NCBI RefSeq assembly: GCF_009758415.1
Contig: NZ_WQRF01000001.1
Location: 372,001 to 436,000, forward strand
Direction of reading: 5' to 3'
From: Devosia marina
Lineage (GTDB): Bacteria > Pseudomonadota > Alphaproteobacteria > Rhizobiales > Devosiaceae
Length of the DNA: 64,000 nucleotides
The position numbers and the translations under genes were made by a program. Under the pieces are notes generated by a model. It was not told the origin of the DNA. It saw nothing but the letters and a program-made list of their open reading frames with translations, and did no database searches. Within the stretch, counting starts at the first letter, position 1. Each line of letters starts with the position of its first letter. Positions 1 to 8,158 of this stretch are shown piece after piece.

Positions 1-48
1 CGCCTTTGGCTGCGTGGCGGCAAGAATCCTTACGTGGACAAGAAATAG
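1..48 (+). CDS. C-terminal tail of a protein cut by the window edge
   Basis: The frame starting at base 1 is open and reads RLWLRGGKNPYVDKK before a TAG stop at 46-48. The high-GC codon use and the basic, well-formed tail make it likely to be the end of a plus-strand gene that begins outside the window. Fifteen residues are too few to assign a family. The GGKNP(Y/F)(V/I)D pattern recalls the tail of some metallo-beta-lactamase-fold hydrolases, but that is only a resemblance. The next gene starts 123 bases downstream, and no terminator hairpin is visible between them. Confidence 0.4.
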   Translation, partial: RLWLRGGKNPYVDKK

Positions 49-171
49 CCAAATCTGAGCCCGGGGCATCTGATAACACACCAAGCCCTGTTTACGTCTC
101 GGCGCCTTGCCCTATGATGCGCCCGTCGGAGCACCCCGCCATTGGTCGCGGCGTGCCAATAGTGCACTCTC

Positions 172-1464
172 TTGTTTACAGAAATTCTCATTGTTGTTGT
201 GCTGATCCTGGTGAACGGCGCATTGGCCATGTCTGAGCTGGCGGTGGTCTCGGCCCGCCCCGCGCGGCTCAGGGTCCTGGCCGAACAGGGCAATATCGGC
301 GCGGCCACAGCCATGCGCCTGGCCGAAGAACCCGGCAAGTTTCTCTCATCCGTCCAGATCGGCATTACCCTGGTCGGTATCCTTTCGGGCGCCTTTTCCG
401 GTGCGACGCTGGGCCTGCGCCTTACCACCTGGCTCAAGGATGTCGGGCTGGCGGACAATCTTGCCGACATCGCAGGCGTTGGCGTCGTGGTCGTACTGAT
501 TACCTATGGGTCGCTGATCCTGGGGGAGCTGGTGCCCAAGCAAATTGCCTTGCGTAACCCTGAAGCTGTAGCGGCTCGCGTGGCCCGGCCTATGGCGCTG
601 CTGGCTCTCATTGGCACGCCGGTCGTCTGGCTGCTGGACGCGACGGGCAAGGCCGTCCTGCGCCTGTTGGGGCAGGGACACCAGACCGAGGATTCCGTCA
701 CCGAAGAAGAAGTGCGTACCATCATCGCCGAGGCCACTACAGCCGGTATCCTCGAGCATGAGGAACACTCCATGATTTCGGGCGTGATGAAGCTGGCCGA
801 CCGCTCGGCACGCGGCATCATGACCCCACGACTCGATGTTGTGCTGATCGACCTCGAAGACAGCTATGAGGACAATCTCAAGATCATCCTCGAGACCTCG
901 CACACCAAGGTGCTGGTGCAGGAAGGGGATGCCGACAGCATACAAGGCGTCCTGGCCCAGTCCGACCTGCTACCGGCACTGGTTGCCGGGAAGCAGCCGG
1001 ACCTGCGTGCCCTGGTCAAGCCCGTTCCGGTCGTGATGGAGCATTCCGATGCGCTTGATGTGGTCGAGGCCATGCGCAAGGAACGCGCCCAGATGGCGCT
1101 TGTTGTCGATGAATACGGGCACTTTGAGGGGATCATCACCTATGGCGATGTTCTTGAGGTCATCACCGGCATTTACAATGAGGAGCCAGGCGACGAGCCT
1201 GCATTGACCCAGCGCCAGGACGGCTCCTGGCTGGTTGCAGGCTGGATGCCTGTCTATGACTTTGCCGAGCGCTTCAACGTGCCCGTGCCCAAGGATGCGC
1301 GCTATGAAACCGTGGCCGGATTTGTACTGTCTCAGATCAACCACATGCCCGCTGTCGGCGAGATATTCGAGCAGGATGGCTGGCGATTTGAGGTGCTTGA
1401 TTTGGACGGACACCGTATCGACAAGGTGCTGGTGACGCCGGCCGCGCCGCAGAACGTGGACTAA
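172..1464 (+). CDS. CNNM/CBS-domain membrane protein (HlyC/CorC family)
   Basis: This is a 430-residue inner-membrane protein of the family called hemolysin-like or CorC/CNNM, implicated in divalent-cation (Mg/Co) homeostasis. An N-terminal DUF21/CNNM domain with three to four hydrophobic segments covers about residues 1-170 and begins with a helix followed by the typical SELAVVSAR stretch. A CBS pair follows at about 195-325, including the family signature IMTPRLDVV near residue 217. A CorC_HlyC C-terminal domain (about 340-425, DGSWLVAGWMPVYDF) ends the protein. The start is a TTG giving MFTEILIVVV, which matches the family's N-terminus; no strong ribosome site precedes it. It converges on the GNAT gene with a 4-base overlap of the stops. 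The exact substrate cannot be read from sequence. Confidence 0.88.
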   Translation: MFTEILIVVVLILVNGALAMSELAVVSARPARLRVLAEQGNIGAATAMRLAEEPGKFLSSVQIGITLVGILSGAFSGATLGLRLTTWLKDVGLADNLADIAGVGVVVVLITYGSLILGELVPKQIALRNPEAVAARVARPMALLALIGTPVVWLLDATGKAVLRLLGQGHQTEDSVTEEEVRTIIAEATTAGILEHEEHSMISGVMKLADRSARGIMTPRLDVVLIDLEDSYEDNLKIILETSHTKVLVQEGDADSIQGVLAQSDLLPALVAGKQPDLRALVKPVPVVMEHSDALDVVEAMRKERAQMALVVDEYGHFEGIITYGDVLEVITGIYNEEPGDEPALTQRQDGSWLVAGWMPVYDFAERFNVPVPKDARYETVAGFVLSQINHMPAVGEIFEQDGWRFEVLDLDGHRIDKVLVTPAAPQNVD

Positions 1465-2054
1465 AGCGTCATACCGAACCAGACTACACCCGGCTCCTCA
1501 CGAAGCGGCGTAAAGCCGCTGCGGGTCCAGAAGGCTATGCCGCCACTATTGCTGGCGCTGGCGCCCAGGTGAATGCCGCTTACGCCAGCCGCTTTCGCCT
1601 GGGTGACCCACATATCGAGAAGGCGTGTGCCCACCCGCTGTCCGCGCAGGCGCGAGAGCAGGTTCATATGGATATGGGCGGGATAGCCCGCCACGATGTC
1701 CGCCGGCGTCTTTTCCGGCTGCATGATGGCTGCGATGCGTCCCCGGTCAGCTTCGGTCATGCCGGAAGGGTCGGCATATCTGGCGCGCAGAGCTGGCCAC
1801 CAGTCCTGCTCCAGCCGCTGTGTGAAGCGATTGCTGTCATGAGTGCCCACGATATAGCCGGCAACGCCCGCGTCATCTTCGGCGACGAAGACGTTCTCGG
1901 GTTCCAGAACCCCATAGGGCGCCGAGTAGATATGTCCCACAAGCTTGTGGTCGCTATGCAGCTCGGTTGCATCCTTGCTGGCGTCGCCCGTCTGCAGGCA
2001 GATCGCATAGAGCGCGTCGAGATCGTCAGGGCGGTAGGAACGCAAGGCCAGCAT
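1461..2054 (-). CDS. GNAT-family N-acetyltransferase
   Basis: This 197-residue protein is a single GNAT fold using acetyl-CoA. The N-terminal strand LRSYRPDDLDALYAICLQTG begins at residue 3. Acetyl-CoA loop residues RLRGQRVGTRLLD lie near residue 138, and the C-terminal strand pair ends in GFTPLRE. The YAICLQTGDA and YSAPYGVLEPENVFVAEDD stretches resemble bacterial acetyltransferases related to the C-terminal domain of O-GlcNAcase; this is recognition by eye. The acceptor substrate is unknown. It is the last gene of the minus-strand run, three bases after the SDR stop, so probably co-transcribed with purF and the SDR. Confidence 0.8.
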   Translation of the reverse strand: MLALRSYRPDDLDALYAICLQTGDASKDATELHSDHKLVGHIYSAPYGVLEPENVFVAEDDAGVAGYIVGTHDSNRFTQRLEQDWWPALRARYADPSGMTEADRGRIAAIMQPEKTPADIVAGYPAHIHMNLLSRLRGQRVGTRLLDMWVTQAKAAGVSGIHLGASASNSGGIAFWTRSGFTPLREEPGVVWFGMTL

Positions 2055-2057
2055 GGT

Positions 2058-2792
2058 TCAGATGTCTTCGAAGGCGCCAGTGCCGACATCGAACAGCCGG
2101 CCATTTTCGTCAAGCGACGGGCTCAGCATGTCGATCAGGCTCGGCGCCACCTCCGCCGGGGTCGGCAGCGTATTGGGATCTTCACCAGGCATGGCCTTGG
2201 CCCGCATCGCGGTACGCACAATACCCGGATAATACACATTGGCGCGCACCTTGGTGGTCGCGACCTCACCCGCATAGGACTTGACCAGCGCGTCAAGAGC
2301 CGCCTTGCTGGCTGCGTAAAGGCCCCAGAATGGGCGAGCAGAGCGGGCGGAGCCGGAAGAGACGAAGACGGCGCGTCCAGCCTCGGACTGGCGCAGCAAC
2401 ACATCCAGCGAGCGCAACAGGCGATAATTGGCCGTCACATTGACTGCCAGCACCTTGTCGAAATCATCGGGCTTGATATGGGCCACCGGGCTCAGTACGC
2501 CAAGTTGGCCGGCATTCGCCACCAACCCATCCAGATGCCCCCAGCGCTCAAAGATCGCAGCGCCCAGCCGGTCAATTGCGTCACCATCGCGCAGATCGAG
2601 CGGCACCAGAGTGGTCGAGCCTCCGGCCGCCTGAATTGCGTCGTCCAATTCTTCCAGCCCGCCAACGGTCCGCGCCACGGCAATCACATGCGCGCCGCGC
2701 TGTGCTGCTTCAATGCTGGCGGCATAGCCAATGCCGCGCGATGCGCCAGTGACCAGGACGACCTTGCCGGCCAGTTCGGTTTTGTCAGTCAT
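2058..2792 (-). CDS. Short-chain dehydrogenase/reductase (SDR)
   Basis: This is a 244-residue classical SDR with a Rossmann fold. The NAD(P)-binding motif VTGASRGIGYA lies near residue 15, the NAG motif (VANAGQLG) near 90, and the catalytic Ser...Tyr-x3-Lys as SSGSA and YAASKAAL near 140-158. The substrate is not evident. The ATG at 2792 shares its first base with the purF stop (TGATG), which indicates translational coupling to purF. A GGAAG sequence lies upstream. An SDR at this position after purF is common in Hyphomicrobiales, but I know of no proven link to purine synthesis. Confidence 0.85.
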   Translation of the reverse strand: MTDKTELAGKVVLVTGASRGIGYAASIEAAQRGAHVIAVARTVGGLEELDDAIQAAGGSTTLVPLDLRDGDAIDRLGAAIFERWGHLDGLVANAGQLGVLSPVAHIKPDDFDKVLAVNVTANYRLLRSLDVLLRQSEAGRAVFVSSGSARSARPFWGLYAASKAALDALVKSYAGEVATTKVRANVYYPGIVRTAMRAKAMPGEDPNTLPTPAEVAPSLIDMLSPSLDENGRLFDVGTGAFEDI

Positions 2793-4294
2793 CAACCCGC
2801 TTCCTTGAGCAGCGAAATCTGCTTGGGATCGCTCATCGTGCGTCCATGCAGATCGGTCAACTGCGTCGGATAGTCACCTGTGAAATAATGATCGGTGAAC
2901 TGTGGTGCCTTGGCGTCGCGCTTTTCTCCGCCCACGGCCTGATAGAGCCCGTCAATGGACAGGAAGGCCAGTGAATCCGCCCCGATATAGCGGCACATGT
3001 CGTCAAGCTCGGCATATTGGTTGGCCAGCAGCTTGTCCGGATCGGGCGTGTCGATGCCATAATAATCCGAATGGAAAATCATCGGGCTGGCGACGCGGAT
3101 ATGCACCTCCGTCGCACCTGCTTCGCGGATCATCTGCACGATCTTGACTGATGTGGTGCCGCGTACGATGGAATCATCGATCAGCACCACACGCTTGCCG
3201 GTAATCTCTGCCCGGTTGGCAGAATGCTTGAGGCGCACGCCAAAGGCTCGGATCTGCTGGGTTGGCTCGATGAAGGTGCGGCCCACATAGTGATTGCGGA
3301 TAATGCCCAGCTCGAACGGAATCCCGCTCTGCTGCGCAAATCCGATGGCGGCTGGCGTGCCGCCATCAGGCACCGGCACCACGACATCGGCCTCGACCGG
3401 GGCCTCAATGGCCAGGTTCTTGCCCATGTTCTTGCGCGCCGTATAGACACTGCGGCCCGAAACCATGCTGTCGGGGCGGGCGAAATAGACATATTCGAAC
3501 AGGCAGGGGCGCTCGGGGACCTGATGGGCGGGCTTGCGCGCCTCGATGCTGATGGAACCATCCGGCTGCATCTCGCAGATGATGACTTCGCCATTCTCGA
3601 CATCGCGAACATATTTGGCGCCGACGATGTCGAGCGCGCAGGTTTCCGAACAGAAGATCGGCTTGCCATCTAGATCGCCCATCACCAGCGGCCGGATGCC
3701 GACCGGGTCGCGGGCAGCGATCAGCTTGGTGCGGGACATGGCCAGCATGGCATAGCCCCCCTCCATCTGCCGGATCGCGTCGATAAAGCGGTCGGCGGTG
3801 GAGGAATGGCGCGAACGGGCGATCAGGTGCAGCACCACCTCACTGTCCGATGTCGACTGGCAGATGGCGCCGGTGGCGATGATCTGCCGGCGCAGGGTCA
3901 GCCCATTGGTGAAATTGCCATTGTGGGCGATGGCGATGCCACCGGCTTCCAGTTCGGCAAATAGTGGCTGCACATTGCGCAGCGCCACTTCCCCCGTGGT
4001 TGAATAGCGCGTGTGGCCAATCGCGATATTGCCGGGCAGTTTCGCCAGCACAGCGGGGTCGGTGTAGTGGTCGCCCACCAGACCCATGCGCTTTTCCTGA
4101 TAGAACTGGCGGCCATCGAAGCTAACGATACCGGCCGCTTCCTGACCGCGATGCTGCAGGGCATGCAGACCGAGGGCGGTAAGGGTCGAGGCATCGGTGT
4201 GCCCCAAAATGCCAAACACGCCACACTCTTCGTGCAGCGTGTCTCCATTGAGATCGAAATCGTCATCGTTCCAATGGGTCACCGGGTTCTCCAT
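2792..4294 (-). CDS. purF: Amidophosphoribosyltransferase
   Basis: PurF catalyses the first committed step of purine synthesis, converting PRPP and glutamine to 5-phosphoribosylamine in the cytosol. The 500-residue protein starts with a propeptide of about 23 residues before CGVFGILGH. Cys24 becomes the N-terminal nucleophile of the Ntn glutaminase domain after processing, as in the Bacillus-type enzyme. The C-terminal phosphoribosyltransferase domain carries the PRPP loop VVLIDDSIVRGTTS at about residue 370 and the conserved CSETCALD and IGADSLAFLS stretches. It follows cvpA by 110 bases, matching the frequent cvpA-purF pairing, and is coupled to the downstream SDR. ATG start at 4294. Confidence 0.97.
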   Translation of the reverse strand: MENPVTHWNDDDFDLNGDTLHEECGVFGILGHTDASTLTALGLHALQHRGQEAAGIVSFDGRQFYQEKRMGLVGDHYTDPAVLAKLPGNIAIGHTRYSTTGEVALRNVQPLFAELEAGGIAIAHNGNFTNGLTLRRQIIATGAICQSTSDSEVVLHLIARSRHSSTADRFIDAIRQMEGGYAMLAMSRTKLIAARDPVGIRPLVMGDLDGKPIFCSETCALDIVGAKYVRDVENGEVIICEMQPDGSISIEARKPAHQVPERPCLFEYVYFARPDSMVSGRSVYTARKNMGKNLAIEAPVEADVVVPVPDGGTPAAIGFAQQSGIPFELGIIRNHYVGRTFIEPTQQIRAFGVRLKHSANRAEITGKRVVLIDDSIVRGTTSVKIVQMIREAGATEVHIRVASPMIFHSDYYGIDTPDPDKLLANQYAELDDMCRYIGADSLAFLSIDGLYQAVGGEKRDAKAPQFTDHYFTGDYPTQLTDLHGRTMSDPKQISLLKEAG

Positions 4295-4404
4295 GCGAAT
4301 TGGGGCCTGCTCGCAAATAGCGCATTTACCTGCCGGCCATCAATGACAGATGGGGTCGGCAGGATTGAGGCGGGTGCGCTGCTGCCCGCCAAACTTGTCT
4401 GGCC

Positions 4405-5037
4405 TCAAGCCTCGGGCGCCGGGTCAACCACCGGGTCGGTCGGGTCGACGGTGCCATCGATGCTGGGGTCCGGCGTGCCGCCCTCAAGCGGGGCAGCCGG
4501 CGCCTGCGGATCTTCGGTCAGATTGGCGCCGCCACCCGAGAGAATGTCGGTCACCTGCTGCTCAAGACCTTCGGGCAGCATGGAAATCAGCGTGTTGCCC
4601 ATGTCGCGCAGATAAGGCAGCGACTGGGCGTTGCTGGCCCAATCCGGCAGATTGGTGCCGAGCAGCCAGATGCCAAAAATGGTGATGACGATGGCGATCA
4701 GAATGCCGCGCAGCACGCCAAATACGAAACCAAGCGTGCGGTCGATCGGGCCGATACGGCTATCCACCACGAAATCGGCAATGCGCATGGTAAGCAGATG
4801 CAGTACGATCAGCGCAACGATGAACGTCACGACCACCGTGGCAATGTCGGCTACCACGGGTTCTGCGATATATTGCCGGGCAATATCGGGATGGTACTGC
4901 CACATGTAAACGGCGATGGCGGCCGAGCCGGCCCAGGTCGCCAATGACAGGACTTCGCGGGTGAGCCCCCGTGCCGTGGCCAGGATCGCTGAAATCAGCA
5001 CCAGCACACCCACACCAACGTCGAACGCAGTCAGCAT
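4405..5037 (-). CDS. cvpA: CvpA family membrane protein
   Basis: This is a 210-residue inner-membrane protein of the CvpA (colicin V production) family, which is regularly found next to purF. The sequence shows about four hydrophobic helices between residues 5 and 120, including FDVGVGVLVLISAILATARG at the start and a strongly hydrophobic stretch ending in GIWLLG near 127. A proline- and aspartate-rich cytoplasmic or periplasmic tail of about 60 residues follows. The molecular role is not settled; related proteins have been tied to envelope stress and purine-dependent biofilm effects. It lies between radA and purF in the same direction. Confidence 0.88.
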   Translation of the reverse strand: MLTAFDVGVGVLVLISAILATARGLTREVLSLATWAGSAAIAVYMWQYHPDIARQYIAEPVVADIATVVVTFIVALIVLHLLTMRIADFVVDSRIGPIDRTLGFVFGVLRGILIAIVITIFGIWLLGTNLPDWASNAQSLPYLRDMGNTLISMLPEGLEQQVTDILSGGGANLTEDPQAPAAPLEGGTPDPSIDGTVDPTDPVVDPAPEA

Positions 5038-5153
5038 ATGTCTTTGCCCTGTTGTCTTGCCGCCCCGGCTTTTGCTGGACCTTTAACGGCTTTGATGCGC
5101 CCTGCCAAGCCTAGCGGTGCCGCGTCCTCATAATCTCCCCGGAAACCATTTGT

Positions 5154-6560
5154 TTACCAGCCCTCTGGCTCCGGTTCCGGCATCTGGCGCTTGCCGCGCG
5201 CAGCAATGCGGCTGACCATGTCGCTCAATTGCGCATATTCAGTGACCTCAAGGCCGCTATTGCGATCCGCCTTGCCCAGCTTGCCGGTAACGACCGAGCC
5301 AAAGCCCAGCTTCTCGGCCTCGCGCAGGCGTAGCGCTCCATGCACCACGGGCCGCACCCCGCCGGCCAGCGAGATTTCCCCGAAATAGACAGCATCGGCG
5401 GGCAGTGACGCGCCGGTGAGCGAGGAGATCAGGGCCGCAGCCACGGCCAGATCGGCCGCCGGCTCGTTGATCTTCAGCCCGCCGGCGACATTGAGATAGA
5501 TGTCATTGGCGCCGATCCGGACCCCGCAGCGCGTTTCGAGCACAGCCAGCACCATGGAGAGGCGCGAACTGTCCCAGCCCACCACGGCGCGGCGCGGCGT
5601 GCCGAGCGGGGAGGGGGCAACCAGCGCCTGGATTTCGATGAGGATTGGACGGGTCCCCTCCATGCCGGCAAAGACCGCGGACCCGGCCGCGTCCTTGTCG
5701 CGCTGATCCAGGAACAGGGCGGAAGGGTTAGCCACCTGTTCAAGGCCAAGCTCGGTCATGGCGAAGACGCCGATCTCGTCGGTGGCGCCGTAACGGTTCT
5801 TCACCCCGCGCAGGATGCGGAAGGTGTGGCTGCTGTCGCCCTCGAAATAGAGCACTGCATCGACCATGTGCTCGACCACACGCGGTCCGGCAATCTGCCC
5901 GTCCTTGGTGACGTGGCCCACCAGCACCACGGCGGCGCCGCTCTTCTTGGCAAAGCGTGTCAGGGCCTGGGCAGAGGTGCGCACCTGGGTGACTGTGCCA
6001 GGAGCCGAATCAACGCGGTCGGTCCACAGGGTCTGGATGGAATCGATGATGACCAGGTCCGGCGGCGGCCCGCTTTCGAGGGTGGCAAGAATGATTTCGA
6101 CATTGGTTTCGGCGGCCAGCAGCACCCCGGCTTCGCCCAGCCCCAATCGCTGCGCCCGCAGCCGGACCTGTGCGACCGCTTCTTCGCCCGAGACATAAAT
6201 GACGCGCTTGCCCTTCTGGGCCAGAGCCGCTGCCGATTGCAGCAACAGGGTGGACTTGCCAATGCCCGGATCACCGCCAACCAGGAGGGCCGATCCCTTG
6301 ACGAAGCCTCCCCCGGTCACCCGGTCCAGCTCGGCAAAACCGGTGACCACGCGCGCCGCGCTTTCGGTTTCGCCTGAAAGCGGCACCAGATTGGCCGGGC
6401 GGCCGCTGGCCTTGGCCGATTTCGGACCCGCGCCAACCCCGGAATCCACCAGTTCCTCGACAATGGTGTTCCACTCGCCGCAGGCGTCGCAGCGCCCCTG
6501 CCAACGGCTGGAGACGGCCCCACAGGACTGGCAGATGAATTGGGATCGGTTCTTGGCCAC
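5154..6560 (-). CDS. radA: DNA repair ATPase RadA
   Basis: RadA (Sms) is a RecA-like ATPase that promotes branch migration during recombinational repair. The 468-residue protein shows the full architecture: an N-terminal C4 zinc finger CQSCGAVSSRWQGRCDACG at residues 10-28, a Walker A GGDPGIGKSTLL near 95, the RadA-specific KNRYG motif near 255, and a C-terminal Lon-like P-domain (about 285-455). The start is GTG at 6560, with a purine-rich GAAAGAG upstream. It follows a 468-base gap after alr and precedes cvpA by 116 bases, the usual alphaproteobacterial order. Confidence 0.96.
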   Translation of the reverse strand: MAKNRSQFICQSCGAVSSRWQGRCDACGEWNTIVEELVDSGVGAGPKSAKASGRPANLVPLSGETESAARVVTGFAELDRVTGGGFVKGSALLVGGDPGIGKSTLLLQSAAALAQKGKRVIYVSGEEAVAQVRLRAQRLGLGEAGVLLAAETNVEIILATLESGPPPDLVIIDSIQTLWTDRVDSAPGTVTQVRTSAQALTRFAKKSGAAVVLVGHVTKDGQIAGPRVVEHMVDAVLYFEGDSSHTFRILRGVKNRYGATDEIGVFAMTELGLEQVANPSALFLDQRDKDAAGSAVFAGMEGTRPILIEIQALVAPSPLGTPRRAVVGWDSSRLSMVLAVLETRCGVRIGANDIYLNVAGGLKINEPAADLAVAAALISSLTGASLPADAVYFGEISLAGGVRPVVHGALRLREAEKLGFGSVVTGKLGKADRNSGLEVTEYAQLSDMVSRIAARGKRQMPEPEPEGW

Positions 6561-7028
6561 GCTTACTCTTTCCCCCGCGCGATCGAGCGTTCCGCCAGCT
6601 TGCGCGTCGTGTTCCAGTTCCGGGCCGTGTTGAGCCCGAATCGCTAGTCGATCAGCCGGATCAGCTTACCCGACCCGGCGTCGTCCTGCGAGAAATCCAC
6701 AACCAGATGCTTCTGGACGATGTGGATGATCTCCGAACCCTCATAGTCGTTCAGCCTAGCAAAAGCTGGCTGCCGAGCGGCGAAGAAATAGACGCCCGTT
6801 TCGGTGGGACGAAACTGGGCGTCGACAGACCACTGGCGCGCGGCAAAACGGCGTAGATAGGCGGGAAGACAGCCAAAGCGAATCCGGACGTTGAATCGCC
6901 AAAAAGGCTAGCAGAAACTGGATGGCCTGGGCAAGAACGAAATGAGAACAAATCAATGGCGAGTTTAATGGCCGCTCCGGCCAATCGGCTGCGCCATTGC
7001 AAGATTGGAGCGGCGTGCGGAGGTGATG
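6561..7028. other. radA-alr intergenic gap
   Basis: This 468-base gap between alr and radA (both minus strand) is unusually long for this locus. Its right part contains no convincing gene. Its left part holds a coding-like frame with no usable start (listed separately at 6644-6907). I see no strong hairpin terminator after alr. Two short open frames at 6751-7002 and 6756-6956 lack ribosome sites and family resemblance and are left out. The promoter of radA should lie in the first 100 bases upstream of 6560, but no box stands out. Confidence 0.5.
6644..6907 (-). pseudogene. Possible decayed or start-less coding remnant
   Basis: On the minus strand a frame is open for 87 codons, from just after an in-frame stop at 6908-6910 down to a TAG at 6644. 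It reads like protein: it includes WSVDAQFRPTETGVYFFAAR and, near its end, SEIIHIVQKHLVVDF then GSGKLIRLID. I found no ATG, GTG or TTG start in the frame. The composition (balanced hydrophobic and charged residues, no low-complexity bias) is unlike random GC-rich sequence. It may be the C-terminus of a gene truncated by deletion, or a real gene whose 5' part was frameshifted. I do not recognise the family. Confidence 0.3.
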
Positions 7029-8156
7029 CTATTCCGGGATGTTTCCGTCGCCGACATAATTCCGGCTGTAGCGGCCCTTGAGGCTGGTGAGGATCTCATA
7101 GCCGATTGTGCCGGCCGCATCGGCCTGATCGTCGACGCTGACATTGACGCCCAGTACTTCGGCGCCTTCGCCGGGCGTGGGCAGGTCGGAGCCGAGCTCA
7201 GTCACATCCACCACGGTGAGGTCCATGGAAATTCGGCCGATCACCGGGCAGTGCTTGCCGCGAATGAAGACCTTGCCGCCCGGGCGCGGATTGGTGCCCG
7301 ACAGTGAGCGCAGGAACCCATCGGCATAGCCATAGCCGAGGATGGCCAGCTTGGAATTGCGATTGAGCGTATAGGTGGCCCCATAGCCCACCGACTCGCC
7401 GGTGCGGCCCTCGGTAACCTGCAGAATCGGCACATGCAGCGTGACGACCGGTTGCATCGGGTTCTTCCGGCCACCCACGGCGCGGCCGCCAAACAGCGCG
7501 ATACCGGGGCGCACCATCTGGAAATGATAGTCGCGTCCAGTCATCAGGCCCGCTGAGTTGGCGAGCGACGCTGGAATGCCAGGAAATTGCGACATGACCG
7601 AACCGAACAGTGCCAATTGCGTCCGGTTCTTTTCATGATTGGGCGTATCGGCACAAGCCAGATGACTCATCACCATTTGGGGCGCATAGCCGAGCTTTTC
7701 GATGCTCTCGCGCACAAGGCTCGCCTCGTTGAGGCGGAAGCCGAGGCGGTTGATGCCGGTGTCGAAATGGAAGGCCGCCGGATAGGCCTCATTGCGCTCG
7801 ATGCATTTGGCCATCCACTCTTCCAGCATCGACATGGAGGAGAGCACCGGCATCAGATTCTGCCGGATGTAGAGATTGGCCGCGCCCGGATACAGGCCAT
7901 AGAGAATGAAGATATGCGCGTCCGGCACCGCGGCACGCACCGCCATGCCTTCATCGGGCGTTGCCACGAAGAAGAAGCGCGCGCCTGCCGCATGCAACGC
8001 CTTTGACGCCTGCTCGATACCGGTGCCATAGGCATCAGCCTTGACCACGGCAGCGGTCAGCGCGCCGGCGCTCACCTTGTCCAGGGCGCGCCAGTTTCGG
8101 GCCAGGGCCCCCAGATCAATGCTCAATTGGCCACCAAGGCCAGAAGTCAGCGCCAT
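7029..8156 (-). CDS. alr: Alanine racemase
   Basis: Alr interconverts L- and D-alanine with PLP, supplying D-alanine for peptidoglycan. The 375-residue protein has the PLP-lysine motif AVVKADAYGTG (Lys near residue 39) at the start of the TIM-barrel domain. The C-terminal beta domain contains the catalytic tyrosine region GYGATYTLN near 265 and the conserved ISMDLTVVDVT near 310. The length is normal for the family. Its ATG lies two bases after the dnaB stop, so the two are surely co-transcribed, as in many Hyphomicrobiales. Confidence 0.96.
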   Translation of the reverse strand: MALTSGLGGQLSIDLGALARNWRALDKVSAGALTAAVVKADAYGTGIEQASKALHAAGARFFFVATPDEGMAVRAAVPDAHIFILYGLYPGAANLYIRQNLMPVLSSMSMLEEWMAKCIERNEAYPAAFHFDTGINRLGFRLNEASLVRESIEKLGYAPQMVMSHLACADTPNHEKNRTQLALFGSVMSQFPGIPASLANSAGLMTGRDYHFQMVRPGIALFGGRAVGGRKNPMQPVVTLHVPILQVTEGRTGESVGYGATYTLNRNSKLAILGYGYADGFLRSLSGTNPRPGGKVFIRGKHCPVIGRISMDLTVVDVTELGSDLPTPGEGAEVLGVNVSVDDQADAAGTIGYEILTSLKGRYSRNYVGDGNIPE

Positions 8157-8158
8157 GC

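Noticed and set aside
6751-7002. An 83-codon minus-strand frame upstream of radA
   Set aside because: It has no ribosome site or family resemblance and overlaps the more protein-like frame at 6644-6907 in a different register.
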